Shown piece after piece: positions 16,713-25,645 of a stretch of DNA of 64,000 bases. How positions within the stretch are numbered: position 1 is the first letter of the stretch; every line of letters starts with the position of its first letter. The translations under genes were made by a program, and so were the position numbers. Origin of the DNA: Amycolatopsis australiensis (lineage in GTDB: Bacteria > Actinomycetota > Actinomycetes > Mycobacteriales > Pseudonocardiaceae); NCBI RefSeq assembly GCF_900119165.1, contig NZ_FPJG01000006.1, forward strand, positions 6,138,001 through 6,202,000. Direction: 5' to 3'. The notes under the pieces were generated by a model that was not told where the DNA came from, searched no databases, and saw only the letters and a list, made by a program, of their open reading frames with translations.

Positions 16713-17771
16713 ATGTCGCTCACCCTCGACACCTACCGGCTGCTGGGCCGCTCCGGGCTGCGGGTCTCACCGCTGGCGCTCGGCACGGCCACCTTCGGCA
16801 CCGAGTGGGGCTGGGGCGCCGGGCAGGACGACGCGCGCAAGCTGTTCGACACCTACGTCGAGCGCGGCGGCAACTTCGTCGACACCGCCGTCACCTACAC
16901 CGAAGGCAGCGCCGAGCGCATGCTGGGCGAGTTCGCCCGCGGCCGGCGCGAGAGCCTGGTGCTGGCCACGAAGTACACGACGCTGCGCCGTCCCGGCGAC
17001 CCGAACTCCGGCGGCAGCCACCGCAAGAACATGTTCGCGTCGGTGGAGACCAGCCTCCGCCGCCTGGGCACGGACTACCTGGATCTGCTCTACCTGCACG
17101 TGTGGGACTTCACGACCCCGGTCGAGGAGATCCTGCGCGGCATGGACGACCTCGTCCGCCAGGGCAAGGTCCGGTACCTGGCGATGTCCAACGTCCCGGC
17201 GTGGGAGATCTCGCGCATGCAGGCGATCGCCGACCTGCGCGGCTGGTCGCCGCTGATCGCGCTGCAGATCGAGTACAGCCTGATCCAGCGGACCGGCGAA
17301 CGCGACCTCATCCCGATGGCGCGCGAGCTGGGGCTGGGCGTGCTGCCGTACTCGCCGCTGGGCGGCGGGGTGCTGACCGGCAAGTACGGCCGCGCGGACC
17401 TGACCGCGCCGAGCACGGCCGAGAGCACCCGCAAGAGCTTCAACGCCGCCCAGGGCATGGTCACCGAGCGCACCCTGGCCATCGCCGACGTCGTGCGGGA
17501 GGTCGCCGCGGAGCTGGACCGCACGCCCGCGCAGGTCGGGCTGGCCTGGACGCTGCGCAACCCGGCCGTGACCGCGCCGGTCGTCGGCGCCCGCACCCCG
17601 GCACAGCTCGAGGACAACCTGGGCGCCCTCGAGGTCGAGTTCACCGGCGCGCAGCTCGCCCGCCTCGACGAAGCGAGCGCGATCGACCCCGGCATCCCGC
17701 ACGGCCTGCTGACCGGCGGCTTCGGCCGCCAGGTGACCCGCGGCGAGCTGGCGATCGAACCCCGGCGCTGA
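16713..17771 (+). CDS. Aldo/keto reductase
   Basis: A 352-residue NADPH-dependent carbonyl reductase with the AKR barrel. Visible features are the catalytic Asp/Tyr region (NFVDTAVTYTEGSAERMLG), the Lys in LATKYTT, the His in YLHVWD, and the cofactor-binding end VTAPVVGARTPAQLEDNL. It resembles the YajO/Tas-like actinobacterial group. An AGGAGG at 16703-16708 supports the ATG at 16713. It is divergent from the XRE regulator, so control by that protein is plausible. The substrate is unknown. Confidence 0.9.
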   Translation: MSLTLDTYRLLGRSGLRVSPLALGTATFGTEWGWGAGQDDARKLFDTYVERGGNFVDTAVTYTEGSAERMLGEFARGRRESLVLATKYTTLRRPGDPNSGGSHRKNMFASVETSLRRLGTDYLDLLYLHVWDFTTPVEEILRGMDDLVRQGKVRYLAMSNVPAWEISRMQAIADLRGWSPLIALQIEYSLIQRTGERDLIPMARELGLGVLPYSPLGGGVLTGKYGRADLTAPSTAESTRKSFNAAQGMVTERTLAIADVVREVAAELDRTPAQVGLAWTLRNPAVTAPVVGARTPAQLEDNLGALEVEFTGAQLARLDEASAIDPGIPHGLLTGGFGRQVTRGELAIEPRR

Positions 17772-17840
17772 GGATCTCCGTACCCCGGTTCCGTAGTTGC
17801 CCCGACGCCCCGGACGCCGTCCGCGGCGATCGTGTCCGCC

Positions 17841-19037
17841 ATGACGAAACAGCTTGTGGTGACCGAGCGGCGCCGGCTCACGGCGGTCCGGGCGGCTCGG
17901 TTGTTCGACGGCGTGGGTGCGGCCCTGGTCCCGGACCCGCTGGTGGTGCTCGACGGCGCCACGATCCTGGGTGTCGAGTCCGGCGGGACGGTGCCGGCAG
18001 GGGCCGACGTCGTGGACCTCGCCGGGACGACGCTGCTGCCGGGCCTGGTCGACACGCACGTCCACCTGGCCTTCGACGCCAGTGCCGACCCGGTGGCCCG
18101 GCTGGCCGCCCGCGACGACGACCAGGCGCGGGAAGCGATGGCCGAGGCCGGGCGGGCGTCGCTGCGGGCGGGCGTGACGACGGTGCGGGACCTGGGCGAC
18201 CGCGGCTACCTCTCGCTGGCGCTGCGCGAGCGGGCCGGCCAGCCGACGGTGGTCGCCGCCGGGCCGCCGATCACCAGTCCCGGCGGGCACTGCCACTTCC
18301 TCGGCGGAGCCGCCGAGGCGAGCGAGGCCGGGGTGCGGGCGGCGGTGCGCGAACACGTCGAGCGTGGCACCGACGTCATCAAGATCATGGCCAGCGGCGG
18401 GACGATGACGCCCGGCACGCGCCAGGAGGACGCGCAGTTCGACCGGGACGTCCTGCGGGCGGCGGTCGACGAGGCGCACCGCCACGGGCTGCCGGTCACC
18501 GCGCACGCGCACGGCACGGCGGCGATCGTGGACGCGCTCGCCGCCGGTGTCGACGGCATGGAGCACGTGACGTTCTGGTCCCCCGCCGGCGTCGACCATT
18601 CCGAGGAACTGCTGCGGGCCCTGGTGGACCAGGGCGTGGCGATCGGGGCGACGGTCGGCATGGTCCCGGTCGAGGGCCTGGCCCCGCCCGCGGAGATCGC
18701 CCGCCGCCTGCCGGCGGTCACCCGGAACTACCGGCGCCTCCACGAACTGGGCGCGCGGGTGGTGGCGGGCACGGACGCGGGCATCGCCCCGGTGAAGCCG
18801 CACGGCGTGCTGCCGTGGGCACCGCTGATGCTGCGCCAGATCGGGCTGTCCCCGGCGGAGACGCTGCGGGCGATCACGTCGGTCGCCGCCGGCGTCTGCG
18901 GGCTGGCGCACCGCAAGGGCCGTGTGGCGCCGGGCTTCGACGCGGACCTGCTGGCCGTCGACGGCGATCCGCTGGCCGACCCGCGTGCGTTGCTCCGGGT
19001 GCGTGCGGTCTGCGCGCGAGGGACGTGGGTCGCATGA
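17841..19037 (+). CDS. Amidohydrolase (imidazolonepropionase-like)
   Basis: A 398-residue metal-dependent hydrolase of the amidohydrolase superfamily. Metal ligands are seen in DTHVHLAF, the carboxylated Lys in DVIKIMASGG, two His in PVTAHAHGTA and the late Asp in VAGTDAGIAP. It is closest to the prolidase/imidazolonepropionase-like group, which acts on dipeptides or small cyclic amides. The ATG at 17841 is chosen over the GTG at 17832; neither has a clear ribosome-binding site. A 39-codon frame overlaps its stop by ATGA. Confidence 0.88.
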   Translation: MTKQLVVTERRRLTAVRAARLFDGVGAALVPDPLVVLDGATILGVESGGTVPAGADVVDLAGTTLLPGLVDTHVHLAFDASADPVARLAARDDDQAREAMAEAGRASLRAGVTTVRDLGDRGYLSLALRERAGQPTVVAAGPPITSPGGHCHFLGGAAEASEAGVRAAVREHVERGTDVIKIMASGGTMTPGTRQEDAQFDRDVLRAAVDEAHRHGLPVTAHAHGTAAIVDALAAGVDGMEHVTFWSPAGVDHSEELLRALVDQGVAIGATVGMVPVEGLAPPAEIARRLPAVTRNYRRLHELGARVVAGTDAGIAPVKPHGVLPWAPLMLRQIGLSPAETLRAITSVAAGVCGLAHRKGRVAPGFDADLLAVDGDPLADPRALLRVRAVCARGTWVA

Positions 19038-19153
19038 GGGGGTTGCGGAAGGTCTGGGACGTCGTGGTGGCGGGTTTGGCGCGGGCCGCGTGGTTTCCCG
19101 CGCCGATCTGGCCGGCGGGCCCGAAGTCGCGGTGGCCCGGCGAATCTCGCTGA
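19034..19153 (+). CDS. Possible 39-residue coupled ORF
   Basis: The ATG at 19034 overlaps the amidohydrolase stop as ATGA, allowing translational coupling. The peptide starts MRGLRKVWDVVVAGLARAAW and then becomes Pro/Trp-rich. It ends before the terminator at 19175. There is no family match, and it may be chance. Confidence 0.25.
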   Translation: MRGLRKVWDVVVAGLARAAWFPAPIWPAGPKSRWPGESR

Positions 19154-19174
19154 GGCGCGTTGCGGACCGAGGAG

Positions 19175-19216
19175 AGCCGAGCGTCCGTCCGGCCGTGGCC
19201 AGGCGGACGCTCGGCT
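19175..19216. terminator. Strong bidirectional hairpin
   Basis: AGCCGAGCGTCCG (19175-19187) pairs perfectly over 13 bases with CGGACGCTCGGCT (19204-19216). The 16-base loop itself contains GGCC-GT-GGCC. It separates the converging amidohydrolase and papain-like protease genes. Confidence 0.75.
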
Positions 19217-19226
19217 GCCGGATCGG

Positions 19227-20078
19227 TCAGCCCTGGGCGAGCGGGCCCATCGCGTGGATCTCCATCACGTCACCGGTGTCGAAGAAGCTCCACGGCACCG
19301 TCACGAACCCGCCGTCGCCCCAGTTGGCGCCCCACGAGTTTTCGATTTTCACGCCCTGGCTGTTGTAACCGACGATGGTGACCTCGTGACCGCCGACGAT
19401 CGGGTCGCTGCGCTGATCGCCGGGCAGATAGCTGTAGTCCGAAGCGGACCGGGCGTCCAGGTCCATGAAGCTCTGGTGCACCTGGAAACCGATCGGCACC
19501 GGCTTGCCCTGCGAAATCGCGTTTTGGATCGCGGTGCGCGCGGAACTGCCGCTGGTGGGCAGCTCGGTGAAGCCGGAAAGCCGGTAATGGGCGGCGTTCG
19601 CGCGCTCGGCGGCGTCCGGCTGGGTGGTGTAGTCGAAGTCGCCCTGCCAGTAGTCGCTCTTGGTGTCGATGCCCTGGTTCTGTTCCATCGGCAGCGCGAC
19701 GGAGGCGGTGGTGCCCTCGTCGTTGCCCTTCGCGATCTGCGAGTAGATGAACATCGGCGCCATGGGCGCGCCGTCGACGTTCTGCTCGTTCGTCAGGATT
19801 CCGTAGCCGGTGTAACCGGTGGCCCACGTGACGCAGGAGCCGACCTGGCCCTGGTCGCCGGGCGCCGGCGCGTACTGCGAAAGGTCGTAGCTCGCCGGGG
19901 CGCGCAATGCCTGTGGCGCGGCCAGGTGCGCGGTGCTGTGGTGCGCGCGGGCCGCGGCGAGGTTCAGGCCCAGCCCGTGCGCGAGGTGGTGATGCTCGGC
20001 CGCCGCCGCGGCAGCGGTCGTGGCCGACAGCCCGGCCAGCGCGACGGCGACGACGCCGACAGCTTTCTTGAAGTCCAC
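19227..20078 (-). CDS. Secreted papain-like (C1) cysteine protease
   Basis: A 283-residue exported protease. Residues 1-27 form a signal peptide, then a short His-rich pro-segment (about 28-60). The papain triad is clear: oxyanion Gln76 and nucleophile Cys82 in GDQGQVGSCVTWAT, His in GGHEVTIVGYN, and Asn in IENSWGANWGDGGF. C1 peptidases are uncommon in actinomycetes, and the usual long inhibitory propeptide is missing. The GTG at 20078 is preceded by AGGAAAA. It stands alone with a 270-base upstream region and ends at the hairpin at 19175. It probably digests proteins outside the cell. Confidence 0.9.
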   Translation of the reverse strand: MDFKKAVGVVAVALAGLSATTAAAAAAEHHHLAHGLGLNLAAARAHHSTAHLAAPQALRAPASYDLSQYAPAPGDQGQVGSCVTWATGYTGYGILTNEQNVDGAPMAPMFIYSQIAKGNDEGTTASVALPMEQNQGIDTKSDYWQGDFDYTTQPDAAERANAAHYRLSGFTELPTSGSSARTAIQNAISQGKPVPIGFQVHQSFMDLDARSASDYSYLPGDQRSDPIVGGHEVTIVGYNSQGVKIENSWGANWGDGGFVTVPWSFFDTGDVMEIHAMGPLAQG

Positions 20079-20348
20079 CGGTTTTCCTGTTCTCGAAAAG
20101 GGAATGGGGAAAAGGGAGGGAATGGTTCCCGATGTTTGTGCGACGAATCGCGTCGGAGGCGACAGTAGGGTGTCGTTGGAGTTTCACGGAACCCGACGAA
20201 GGTATGTTCCTCGGATACGAAGACACGTCTTACGTCGGAATTCGGGCATCGGGAACGGCGTGCCCTTGCCGGCAACGGGGAATTCGGCGCCGCGCCCTCG
20301 GATGACAGGTGCGGCTGATCAGGCCGGCGCGCCGTATCGTATGGGCGC
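20079..20348. promoter_or_regulatory. Divergent control region, protease and LAL regulator
   Basis: No gene is seen in this stretch. It is the least GC-rich part of the neighbourhood. It holds short inverted repeats: GGAAC/GTTCC arms around 20188-20210 and AAGAC-AC-GTCTT at 20220-20231. Which of the two divergent genes they serve cannot be decided. Confidence 0.35.
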
Positions 20349-23072
20349 ATGGAGCTCGGGCGGGGCTTCGTCGGGCGGGCCGGCGAACTGGACCTGCTGC
20401 GCGGCCGCCTCGACGAGGCCAGAGCCGGCCGCGGCGGGCTCGTGCTCGTCGTCGGCGAGCCCGGCATCGGCAAGACCAGCCTGGCCCGGGAGCTGACCCG
20501 GCACGCCGGGCAGGCCGGGGTGCCGGCCGGCTGGGGGCGGGCCAGCGACGACCAGGGCAGCCCGCCCTACTGGATCTTCCGGCAGCTGGCCCGCTCGCTC
20601 GGCCGCCGGTTCCCCATCGGTGGCGCGGACGGCTCGCCGGAGGCGCGGTTCACCGCCTTCGAGACCTTCGCCGACGAACTCCGCGCCGCCGCTGCGTCCC
20701 ACGGCCTGCTCGCCGTGCTCGACGACCTGCAGTGGGCCGACGCCGCGTCGCTCGCCCTGCTCGTGCACCTGGCCCGCGACCTCGACCGGATGCCGGTGCT
20801 GGTCGTGGTGACCTACCGGGACACCGAGACCACCGGCCGGGAGGCCCTCACCGCCGCGCTGGCGGCGCTGGCCCGCGAGCCGGTCCTGACCCGGATCCGG
20901 CTGGCCGGGCTGTCCGAGGCCGAGGTCGCCGCGCAGATCGGGACCGGCGTCCCGCCCGAATTCGCGAAACTGGTCAGCCGCCGGTCGGGCGGCAACCCCT
21001 TCTTCGTGACGGAGCTGGCCCGGCTCGCCGGCACGGCCGGAGAGGCGCTGCCCGACGGGGTCGCCGACACCGTCCGGGCGCGCCTGGCGCGGCTGAGCGA
21101 GCCGTGCCGCCGGCTCGTCGCCACCGCGGCCGTGCTCGGCGGCGAACTCGATCCGGCCGCGCTCGCCGACGTCACCGGCAGCCCCGTCGCCGACGTCCTG
21201 GCCGGGCTCGACGAAGCCACCGAAGCCGGCATCGTCACCGCGCGCGGCTTCAAGCACGACCTGATCCGCGAGTCCGCGGCGACCGGCCTGCCGACGGTTG
21301 CGCGGCTGACCGCGCACGCCCGGATGGCGGCGTGGCTCGAGCGGCGCGACCCGTCCCGGACCCCCGCGATCGCCCACCACTGGCTGGAATCGCTGCCCGT
21401 CGGCGACGCGGCGCGGGCCGCGCGGTGGGCCGAGCGGGCCGGTGACCAGGCACTCGCGGAACTGGCCTGGGAACGCGCGGCGCAGCTCTACCGGCGCGCG
21501 CTCGACGCGGCACCCGCGTCCGCCGCCTGCCGGGCGCGGCTGCGGCGCCGGGAAGGGATCGCCCGCCTGCGCGGCGGCGAGATCGAACGCGGCTCCCGTG
21601 CCCTGGAAGCCGCCGCGGCGGCGGCGCGGGAAGCCGGTGACCCGGCCGCGCTGGGCGAGGTGGCGCTGGCCGTGGAGGGCCTGTCCGATCCGTGGGGCAG
21701 CTTCAACGGCGGCAAGATCGCGCAGGAGGCGCTCGCGCAACTGCCGCCCGGCCACGACTCGCTGCGGGCGCGGCTGCTCGCCCTGTACGCGGGCGAAGCC
21801 GGATTCCTCGGCGGCGGCGAAGCGGAGGCGGCGTCCGCCGAGGCCCTGGCCATCGCCGAGCGGCTGGGCGACCCGGATGTGCTCCGCTCGGCGTTGCGCG
21901 CCCGGCAGATGGTGCGCTCGGATCCCGGCGGCGTCCACGAACGGCTCGCCCTCGCGCGTCGCATGGTGGCCCTCGGCGAAGCGGCCGACGACGCCGACGC
22001 CATGCAGTGGGGCCGGCTGTGGCGGTTCGACGCGCTGCTCATGCTCGGCAGGCTCGGCGAAGCCGAGCACGAGCTCACCGCGGTCCGGCAGCTGGCCGGA
22101 CGGCTGCGCCGCCCGCTCGCGCGGTGGCACCTGCTGCGCAGCACCGCCACGATCGCCATCGCCCGCGGCCGGTTCGGCGAAGCCGTCGAAGCGCTCCAGC
22201 AGAGCTTCGCGCTCGTCGCCGACGAAGCGCACATGTCCCTGCGCGGGGTGCCGATCACCGTGCTGGCGACCATCGCCGGGCTCACCGGCCGCGCGGAGCT
22301 CGTGACGCCCGCGATGTACCGGGTCTTCGCCGAGCACGCGCCGCCGTTCGTCGGCTTGATGCACGCCGGGTGGCTGCTGCTGGCGGGTGACCGGGCCGGG
22401 GCGTGCGAGCTGTACCGGCGGGCTTCGGTCGGCGAGCCGGTCCCGGTACCCGCGACGCTGCCGGTCGCCGCCACGGCCGTGGAGCTGGCCGCCGAGTTCG
22501 GGCCGCCGGCGGCGGTCGAGTCGGCGGCGGCGATCCTGCGTCCGCACGCGGGGCTGTTCGTCACCGGCGGCGCCGGCTCGATCGTCGTCACCGGCTCGGT
22601 CCGGCGGTACCTGGGTCTCGCCGCCGCGTCCGCCGGACGGCTCGGCGAAGCGGTCCGCGAGCTGAAGCTCGCGGTCGCGGCCAACGACGAAGCCGGCACG
22701 CCGCCGTATGCCGCGCTGGCCCGCTTCGATCTGGCGAAGGTGCTCGCGCGGCGCGACCGTCCGGGCGACGCGGCCGAAGCGCTCGGGCTGGCCGCGTCCG
22801 TGTCGGCCACGGCCGCGCGGCTCGGGATGGCGCCGCTGCGGCGGGCCACCGAAGCTCTGACCGCGTCCCTGCGCGGTGACACCCCGGGCCCGTTGACGCG
22901 GCGCGAACGGGAGGTCGCCGCCCATGTGGCCGACGGGCTGACGAACAAGCAGATCGCCGCCCTGCTGCACATTTCCGAGCGGACGGCGGAAAGCCACGTG
23001 CAGCACATCCTCACCAAGCTCGGCTTCACCAACCGCGCCCAGATCGCGACGTGGGTGACAGCCGGCCGGTGA
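20349..23072 (+). CDS. LuxR-family AAA regulator (LAL type)
   Basis: A 907-residue regulator of the LAL/MalT-like class. The N-terminal ATPase has Walker A (GEPGIGKTS, about 36-44) and Walker B (LLAVLDDLQWAD, about 120-131). A long middle region is made of TPR-like helical pairs. The C-terminal LuxR HTH reads LTRREREVAAHVADGLTNKQ and then ISERTAESHVQ. Such proteins activate biosynthetic or catabolic operons after binding ATP and a ligand. The ATG at 20349 is used. Immediate neighbours are hydrolases on the other strand, so its targets are not obvious. Confidence 0.93.
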   Translation: MELGRGFVGRAGELDLLRGRLDEARAGRGGLVLVVGEPGIGKTSLARELTRHAGQAGVPAGWGRASDDQGSPPYWIFRQLARSLGRRFPIGGADGSPEARFTAFETFADELRAAAASHGLLAVLDDLQWADAASLALLVHLARDLDRMPVLVVVTYRDTETTGREALTAALAALAREPVLTRIRLAGLSEAEVAAQIGTGVPPEFAKLVSRRSGGNPFFVTELARLAGTAGEALPDGVADTVRARLARLSEPCRRLVATAAVLGGELDPAALADVTGSPVADVLAGLDEATEAGIVTARGFKHDLIRESAATGLPTVARLTAHARMAAWLERRDPSRTPAIAHHWLESLPVGDAARAARWAERAGDQALAELAWERAAQLYRRALDAAPASAACRARLRRREGIARLRGGEIERGSRALEAAAAAAREAGDPAALGEVALAVEGLSDPWGSFNGGKIAQEALAQLPPGHDSLRARLLALYAGEAGFLGGGEAEAASAEALAIAERLGDPDVLRSALRARQMVRSDPGGVHERLALARRMVALGEAADDADAMQWGRLWRFDALLMLGRLGEAEHELTAVRQLAGRLRRPLARWHLLRSTATIAIARGRFGEAVEALQQSFALVADEAHMSLRGVPITVLATIAGLTGRAELVTPAMYRVFAEHAPPFVGLMHAGWLLLAGDRAGACELYRRASVGEPVPVPATLPVAATAVELAAEFGPPAAVESAAAILRPHAGLFVTGGAGSIVVTGSVRRYLGLAAASAGRLGEAVRELKLAVAANDEAGTPPYAALARFDLAKVLARRDRPGDAAEALGLAASVSATAARLGMAPLRRATEALTASLRGDTPGPLTRREREVAAHVADGLTNKQIAALLHISERTAESHVQHILTKLGFTNRAQIATWVTAGR

Positions 23073-23078
23073 CGGCCC

Positions 23079-23891
23079 TCAGCGCGGGACGAGCGACAGC
23101 ACGGCGTCGACGATCTCGGGGCCGTCCAGCAGCACCGGATCGTTGTGGTCGGCTCCGGGAATCTCGACCAGCCGGGCCGACGCGGCCGCGGCGACGTCCC
23201 GGCTCTGCGCCGGCGGGACGATCGAGTCGCGGGTGCCCAGCACCACCACCGACGGCACGCGCAGGCGCGTGACCTCGTCCCGGACCGGGAACCGGTCGCG
23301 CAGCAGCAGCCGCACCGGCAGGTACGGGTGGATCTCGGCCGCCACGGCCGCGAGGTCGGCGAACGGCGACCGCAGGAGCAGCCCCGCGGGCGGGTGTTCG
23401 AGAGCCAGCTCGGTCACGACGGCGGACCCGAGGCTTTCGCCGTAGAAGAGGATCCGCCCGGCGGGGACGCGCCGGTCCTCGACCAGGAAGCGGTAGGCCG
23501 CGCGGACGTCGAGAGCCAACCCGGCTTCGCTGGGGTCGCCGGGATTGCCGCCGTAGCCCCGGTAGTCGGGCAGGAGCACGGCCAGCCCGGCCTGCGCGAG
23601 CTTCGCGGCCAGTGGCGCCCGGCCGGCGCGGTTGCCACCGTTGCCGCCCGCGACCAGGACCGTCGCCGCCGGGTCGCCGCCCGGCGGCCGGACGAACCAG
23701 GCGCCCAGCTCCAGTCCGTCGGCGGTGCGGAGGCGGACGTCCTCGCCGCCGGGCAGCACCACGCCGGCGGCGGCCACGGGCGTGGTGTCCGGGACGAAGA
23801 CGAGCCGCCGCTGGAAGGTCCACAGCAGCGCCAGAGCCAGGACGACGACCAGCGCCAGCCCCAGCAGGACCCGCACGAGCGGCTGGGCCAT
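23079..23891 (-). CDS. Membrane-anchored alpha/beta hydrolase
   Basis: A 270-residue hydrolase with an N-terminal membrane anchor (about 5-27). The fold shows LLPDYRGYGGNPG after strand 4, the nucleophile elbow GESLGSAV, Asp in LGTRDSIVPP and His in GADHNDPVL. It resembles the BEM46/YqiA-like group of membrane-tethered esterases. The ATG at 23891 follows AAGGGGG; a TTG at 23897 is the alternative. The gene converges on the LAL regulator, six bases from its stop, and is divergent from an SGNH hydrolase. Confidence 0.85.
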   Translation of the reverse strand: MAQPLVRVLLGLALVVVLALALLWTFQRRLVFVPDTTPVAAAGVVLPGGEDVRLRTADGLELGAWFVRPPGGDPAATVLVAGGNGGNRAGRAPLAAKLAQAGLAVLLPDYRGYGGNPGDPSEAGLALDVRAAYRFLVEDRRVPAGRILFYGESLGSAVVTELALEHPPAGLLLRSPFADLAAVAAEIHPYLPVRLLLRDRFPVRDEVTRLRVPSVVVLGTRDSIVPPAQSRDVAAAASARLVEIPGADHNDPVLLDGPEIVDAVLSLVPR

Positions 23892-23915
23892 GCGCAACCC
23901 CCTTCGCGCCGGGAA

Positions 23916-23939
23916 ACAACGACACGGCGCCGACGTTGT
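23916..23939. promoter_or_regulatory. Inverted repeat between divergent hydrolases
   Basis: ACAACG (23916-23921) is mirrored by CGTTGT (23934-23939) around a GGCGCC-containing centre, in the 56-base gap between two divergent start codons. It could be a shared operator; no partner protein is known. Confidence 0.35.
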
Positions 23940-23947
23940 AGGAGACG

Positions 23948-24553
23948 ATGACCATTCTGCGCTTTTGCGTCCTCGGCGACTCGCTGGCGGCCGGAGTCGG
24001 CAGCAGCCGCGGCGAAGACACGCTCGGGCAGCGGCTCGCCCGGCGGCTGCGCGCCGCGGGCCACAGCGTCCGGCTTCGCGTGACGGGCGTGCCCGGCGCC
24101 CGGTCGGCGGACCTGGGCCGGCAGGTCGGCGCGGCCGTGCGCGACGGCGTGGACCTGGCGCTGATCGTGATCGGCGCCAACGACCTCGCGGGGTTCGTCA
24201 GCCCGGCGGCGGGCGCCCGGCAGCTGCAGGAGGCGGTCGCGCGCCTGGTCCGCGCCGGCGCCCGCGTCGTGGTGGTGCCGGCGCCGGATCTGGGGATCGT
24301 GTCGAGGGTGCCGGGCGCCTACCGAAGCCTGGTCTCGGCGGCGAGCGGCGAATACGCGCGGGTCCAGGCGGAAGCGGCGAGCCGGGCCGGCGGCGTGGTG
24401 GCGACGGCGGGACCGCGGCTCGCGGCCCGGTTCGCGGCGGAACCGGGCTTGTTCTCGGCGGACCGGTTCCACCCGTCGTCGGCGGGCTACGCGGCGATCG
24501 CGGAGGCGCTGGCACCGGAAGTCTTGGCCGCCGCGGCCGATCTCGCCGCCTGA
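23948..24553 (+). CDS. SGNH/GDSL-family hydrolase
   Basis: A 201-residue esterase of the SGNH fold. Block I is VLGDSLAAGVG, block III is IVIGANDLAGF, and block V carries Asp and His in DRFHPSSAGY. There is no signal peptide, so it is probably cytoplasmic, acting on acyl esters. The start ATG follows TAGGAGACG. It is divergent from the membrane-anchored alpha/beta hydrolase. The region after it (24554-24833) carries a duplicated gene end rather than a gene. Confidence 0.88.
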   Translation: MTILRFCVLGDSLAAGVGSSRGEDTLGQRLARRLRAAGHSVRLRVTGVPGARSADLGRQVGAAVRDGVDLALIVIGANDLAGFVSPAAGARQLQEAVARLVRAGARVVVVPAPDLGIVSRVPGAYRSLVSAASGEYARVQAEAASRAGGVVATAGPRLAARFAAEPGLFSADRFHPSSAGYAAIAEALAPEVLAAAADLAA

Positions 24554-24720
24554 GGCCGCTCCGGCAGCGGGCCACGCCGGGCCCGGGCCTGCCCGCTGCG
24601 CTGGGCCGATCCGCGTGGCCACGTCCGGCCCGGATCTCGCCGGCGCCCATGGCGCGGGCGGGCCACCAGTGACCCGGCCACGGCTCCGGCGCCCCCGCCG
24701 GAGCCGCGAACGGAGTGGCC

Positions 24721-24903
24721 GGGCCGATCACTCCGTCGCGGCTGGCCTGAGCTCCACGCAGCACTCACCCGCCCGCGGGCCCAGAACCGCCTCCACCGGC
24801 CCCCGCGAACAGCGTGCGACCGGCCCGGGCCGATCACTCCGTCGCGGCCGGCCTGAGTTCCACGCAGCACTCACCCGCTCGCGGGTCCAGAACCGCCTCC
24901 ACC
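24721..24903. repeat. Direct repeat: duplicated 3' end of the next gene
   Basis: Copy A (24721-24797) and copy B (24827-24903) are each 77 bases, 106 bases apart, and differ at four positions, all C/T. Copy B is the 3' end and stop of the regulator at 24834. Copy A keeps the same frame and stop, reading VEAVLGPRAGECCVEL. The gap between them is unique. Confidence 0.85.
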
Positions 24904-25529
24904 GTGCGTGCCTCGAGCCCCGCCAGCAGGCCGCTCATGAAGGCCTGGTTGATGCCGCACACCAGGTCCGGCGCCTTCGCCGCCAGCGGGTGGAACGGGC
25001 AGTTGCGCAGCCGCAGGCAGGTCGGGGCCTCGCGGCCCGGCTCGAAGCCGTGGCGCTCGACGATCGACGACGCCAGCGTCAGCGCCCGTTCCGTGCCCAG
25101 GCGGCCGGGGCGGGTCTCGGCGCGGGCTGCCGCGCCCAGGCGCTCGCCGTGGCGGTGTGCCGTGCGCAGTGCCGCGTCGCGCGCCGTTTCGTCGCCGCCT
25201 TCGTCCAGGACCGCGTCCAGCAGGATCTCCGCCAGGACGTCGTGGTGCCGCGGCGGGATGCTCACCCGCACCTCGAGATCCGACGGCTCGTACACCTTCG
25301 GCGCGCGCCCGACCTTGCGGACCCCGCCGGCGAACTCGTAGCGCGTCCGCAGCAGCCCGGCGTCGACCAGCTTGTCCAGGTGGAACGCCGCGAGCTTGCG
25401 GGAGATCCCGACCGCCTCCGCGGCCTCGTCGCGCGTCACCGGGTGCCGGGCCTGCCGGATGTGCGCGTACATGCCGCGCCGCAGCGGCTCGTCCAGCGCG
25501 GCCAGCGCGCCGATCGGCTCCCGGTCCAT
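24834..25529 (-). CDS. SufR-like HTH regulator with C-terminal cysteines
   Basis: A 231-residue regulator. The N-terminal winged helix (TRDEAAEAVGISRKLAAFHL, about 32-51) is of the ArsR/DeoR type. The C-terminal domain has Cys171, Cys177, Cys191, Cys221 and Cys222 in CLRLRNCPFH, LVCGINQ and GECCVEL. Spacing resembles SufR and related regulators that hold an iron-sulfur cluster, so an Fe-S or redox sensor is likely. It is divergent from two small membrane proteins 116 bases away, its probable targets. The last 70 coding bases are duplicated downstream. Confidence 0.82.
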   Translation of the reverse strand: MDREPIGALAALDEPLRRGMYAHIRQARHPVTRDEAAEAVGISRKLAAFHLDKLVDAGLLRTRYEFAGGVRKVGRAPKVYEPSDLEVRVSIPPRHHDVLAEILLDAVLDEGGDETARDAALRTAHRHGERLGAAARAETRPGRLGTERALTLASSIVERHGFEPGREAPTCLRLRNCPFHPLAAKAPDLVCGINQAFMSGLLAGLEARTVEAVLDPRAGECCVELRPAATE

Positions 25530-25645
25530 GGCTGCAGGCTAACACCGACGCACGTTTACGTAACTCCGATCGGGTAACGCTCGCCGGGCCGGGTTGACCA
25601 CTCCCGGCAATAAGACCAAACTTCGTTGGCGAAAAGGAGCCTGAC
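25530..25645. promoter_or_regulatory. Control region with TTACGTAA palindrome
   Basis: The 116-base region between the SufR-like regulator and the DUF2231 gene contains the palindrome TTACGTAA (about 25555-25562) and, about ten bases further on, CCGATCGG. Either could bind the regulator. No clean -35/-10 pair was fixed. Confidence 0.35.

Noticed and set aside
20319..23006. A nearly 900-codon minus-strand frame
   Set aside because: It is a shadow of the LAL regulator, whose ATPase and LuxR motifs are unmistakable on the plus strand.
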